This document shows, in pieces, positions 4,767 to 5,460 of a stretch of 5,460 bases of DNA. The stretch comes from Actinomycetota bacterium (lineage in GTDB: Bacteria; Actinomycetota; Acidimicrobiia; Acidimicrobiales; SZUA-35). Position 1 is the first letter of the stretch; the number at the start of each line of letters is the position of its first letter. A program made the position numbers and the translations under genes. The stretch spans positions 1 to 5,460 of the forward strand of contig JAQCHM010000244.1 of the NCBI GenBank assembly GCA_027730885.1, in the 5' to 3' direction. The notes beneath the pieces are model-generated. The model did no database searches and was not told where the DNA came from. It saw only the letters and a list, made by a program, of their open reading frames with translations.

Positions 4767-5460
4767 CGTCCGAATCCTTCGGTCCCCAAATCCCCCTGGG
4801 CCCGTTCCCGCAGGAAGGGGAGCAACAGGCCGAACTCGTCGTCAACCGATGTGGGTATCAGGTAGCCGCTCTCGTCGAGGATCTCGTTCAGGCGCTCGGC
4901 CACGACCTCGGGGGTGAGATCGTTCGCGTGGATGCCCGGCGTCACGCCGACGAACACCCGGCCTACCCGACCGCCCGATGCCGACAGCGTCTCGCCGGTG
5001 AGTGAGCACGAGCGGTGCGCCAGGTACGCGACGACCGGAGCGATCTGACGGGGCCCGAGCTGGCGCTCGAGCTCGGGGCCCTGCAGGCCGAACATCTGGG
5101 CTGCGGGGCTGTCGTCGCCGAGGACGTCGCCCGTCATCCGGGTGAGTGCGCCAGGGGCCAGGGCGTTGACGGCGATGCCGTACCGCCTGCCCTCCAGGGC
5201 GAGGGTCTTGGTCATGCCCATGATGGCCGCCTTCGCGGCGGCGTAGGCCGACTGACCGAACGATCCGAACAGCCCCGAGCCCGACGAGGTGTTGACGATC
5301 CGGCCGTAACCCCGCTCCTTCATGTGCTCGAAGGCCGGATGGGTCACGAAGAACGCGCCCTTCACGTGGACGTCGAATACCGGCTCGAGCTCGTTCGGGC
5401 CGATGTTCAGAAAGGTCCGGTTGCGGATGATCCCGGCGTTGTTGACGAGGATGTCGAGCC
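4763..5460 (-). CDS. SDR family protein like the hydroxyacyl-CoA dehydrogenase of MFE-2/HSD17B4 (5' end outside window)
   Basis: Partial: 232 residues are visible and the frame is open through the right edge. About 80-100 N-terminal residues, including the Rossmann TGxxxGxG motif, are missing. The visible part starts with LDILVNNAGIIRNRTF, then HVKGAFFVTHPAF, GRIVNTSSGSGLFG with the catalytic Ser, and the catalytic YAAAK (Tyr codon 5243-5245). VNALAPGALTRMTGDV follows, then a long C-terminal tail with GETLSASGGRVGRVFVG. The NNAG-(I/L)-R-(N/D)-R-(T/S)-F pattern, the FGQ before the YxxxK motif, and the GGRVGRVF tail are typical of the (3R)-hydroxyacyl-CoA dehydrogenase unit of peroxisomal MFE-2 (17-beta-HSD4) and its bacterial relatives. 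It probably oxidises a 3-hydroxyacyl-CoA to 3-ketoacyl-CoA. The hydratase and SCP2 domains of MFE-2 are absent. The GTG at 5365 is an internal Val within a conserved HVKGAFF block, not the start. Confidence 0.86.
   Translation of the reverse strand, partial: LDILVNNAGIIRNRTFLNIGPNELEPVFDVHVKGAFFVTHPAFEHMKERGYGRIVNTSSGSGLFGSFGQSAYAAAKAAIMGMTKTLALEGRRYGIAVNALAPGALTRMTGDVLGDDSPAAQMFGLQGPELERQLGPRQIAPVVAYLAHRSCSLTGETLSASGGRVGRVFVGVTPGIHANDLTPEVVAERLNEILDESGYLIPTSVDDEFGLLLPFLRERAQGDLGTEGFGR
4775..4779 (-). promoter_or_regulatory. Ribosome-binding site of the LLM oxidoreductase gene
   Basis: AAGGA on the minus strand, 8 nt before the GTG at 4766 and inside the end of the upstream SDR gene. It supports the GTG start. 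Confidence 0.55.

Noticed and set aside
3690..4865. Long plus-strand open frame of 391 codons
   Set aside because: It lies antisense to the LLM oxidoreductase, has no recognisable domain, and is Gly/Arg/Asp-rich as expected for an antisense frame in high-GC DNA.
4763..5365. GTG at 5365 as the start of the MFE-2-like SDR
   Set aside because: The frame continues upstream with the conserved NNAGIIRNRTF block through the window edge, so this GTG is an internal valine.

Overview
The window is high-GC, densely packed bacterial DNA with six protein genes, about 150 bp of divergent intergenic DNA and no sign of RNA genes, mobile elements, CRISPR or integration scars. GC-rich codons, GTG starts, GTGA stop/start overlaps and a probable coenzyme F420-dependent luciferase-like oxidoreductase all point to an actinobacterium. 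A non-mycobacterial lineage such as Acidimicrobiia is possible, but that is a guess from gene style and not a demonstrated placement.

Layout. (1) A minus-strand operon runs from 2838 down to 24: a thiolase-fold lipid-transfer-protein-like enzyme, a stand-alone DUF35 zinc-ribbon/OB-fold partner (GTGA overlap), and a family III (CaiB/BaiF) CoA-transferase (8-bp gap, with its ribosome-binding site over the preceding stop codon). (2) A divergent intergenic region (2839-2989) carries a plausible promoter in each direction. (3) A plus-strand SDR gene (2990-3802) resembles the 3-alpha-hydroxysteroid dehydrogenase/carbonyl reductase branch, with an unusually long Ser-Tyr spacing. (4) Convergent to it, ending 10 bp away, is a second minus-strand operon: an SDR resembling the hydroxyacyl-CoA dehydrogenase of peroxisomal MFE-2/HSD17B4 (its N-terminus lies beyond the right edge), followed with a GTGA overlap by an LLM-class oxidoreductase.

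How they may work together. The enzyme types fit a CoA-dependent catabolic locus for a steroid-like, terpenoid or other cyclic/branched carboxylic acid. An SDR would oxidise a hydroxyl group, the CoA-transferase would move CoA onto a free acid, the MFE-2-like SDR would carry out the 3-hydroxyacyl-CoA oxidation of beta-oxidation, and the thiolase-fold/DUF35 pair would break a C-C bond. The most informative detail is that the thiolase-fold protein lacks the usual nucleophilic Cys. It has a run of seven glycines there, but keeps tyrosines at positions matching the Ltp2-type side-chain-cleaving aldolases. A retro-aldolase is therefore a better guess than a thiolase. The substrate cannot be read from the sequence.
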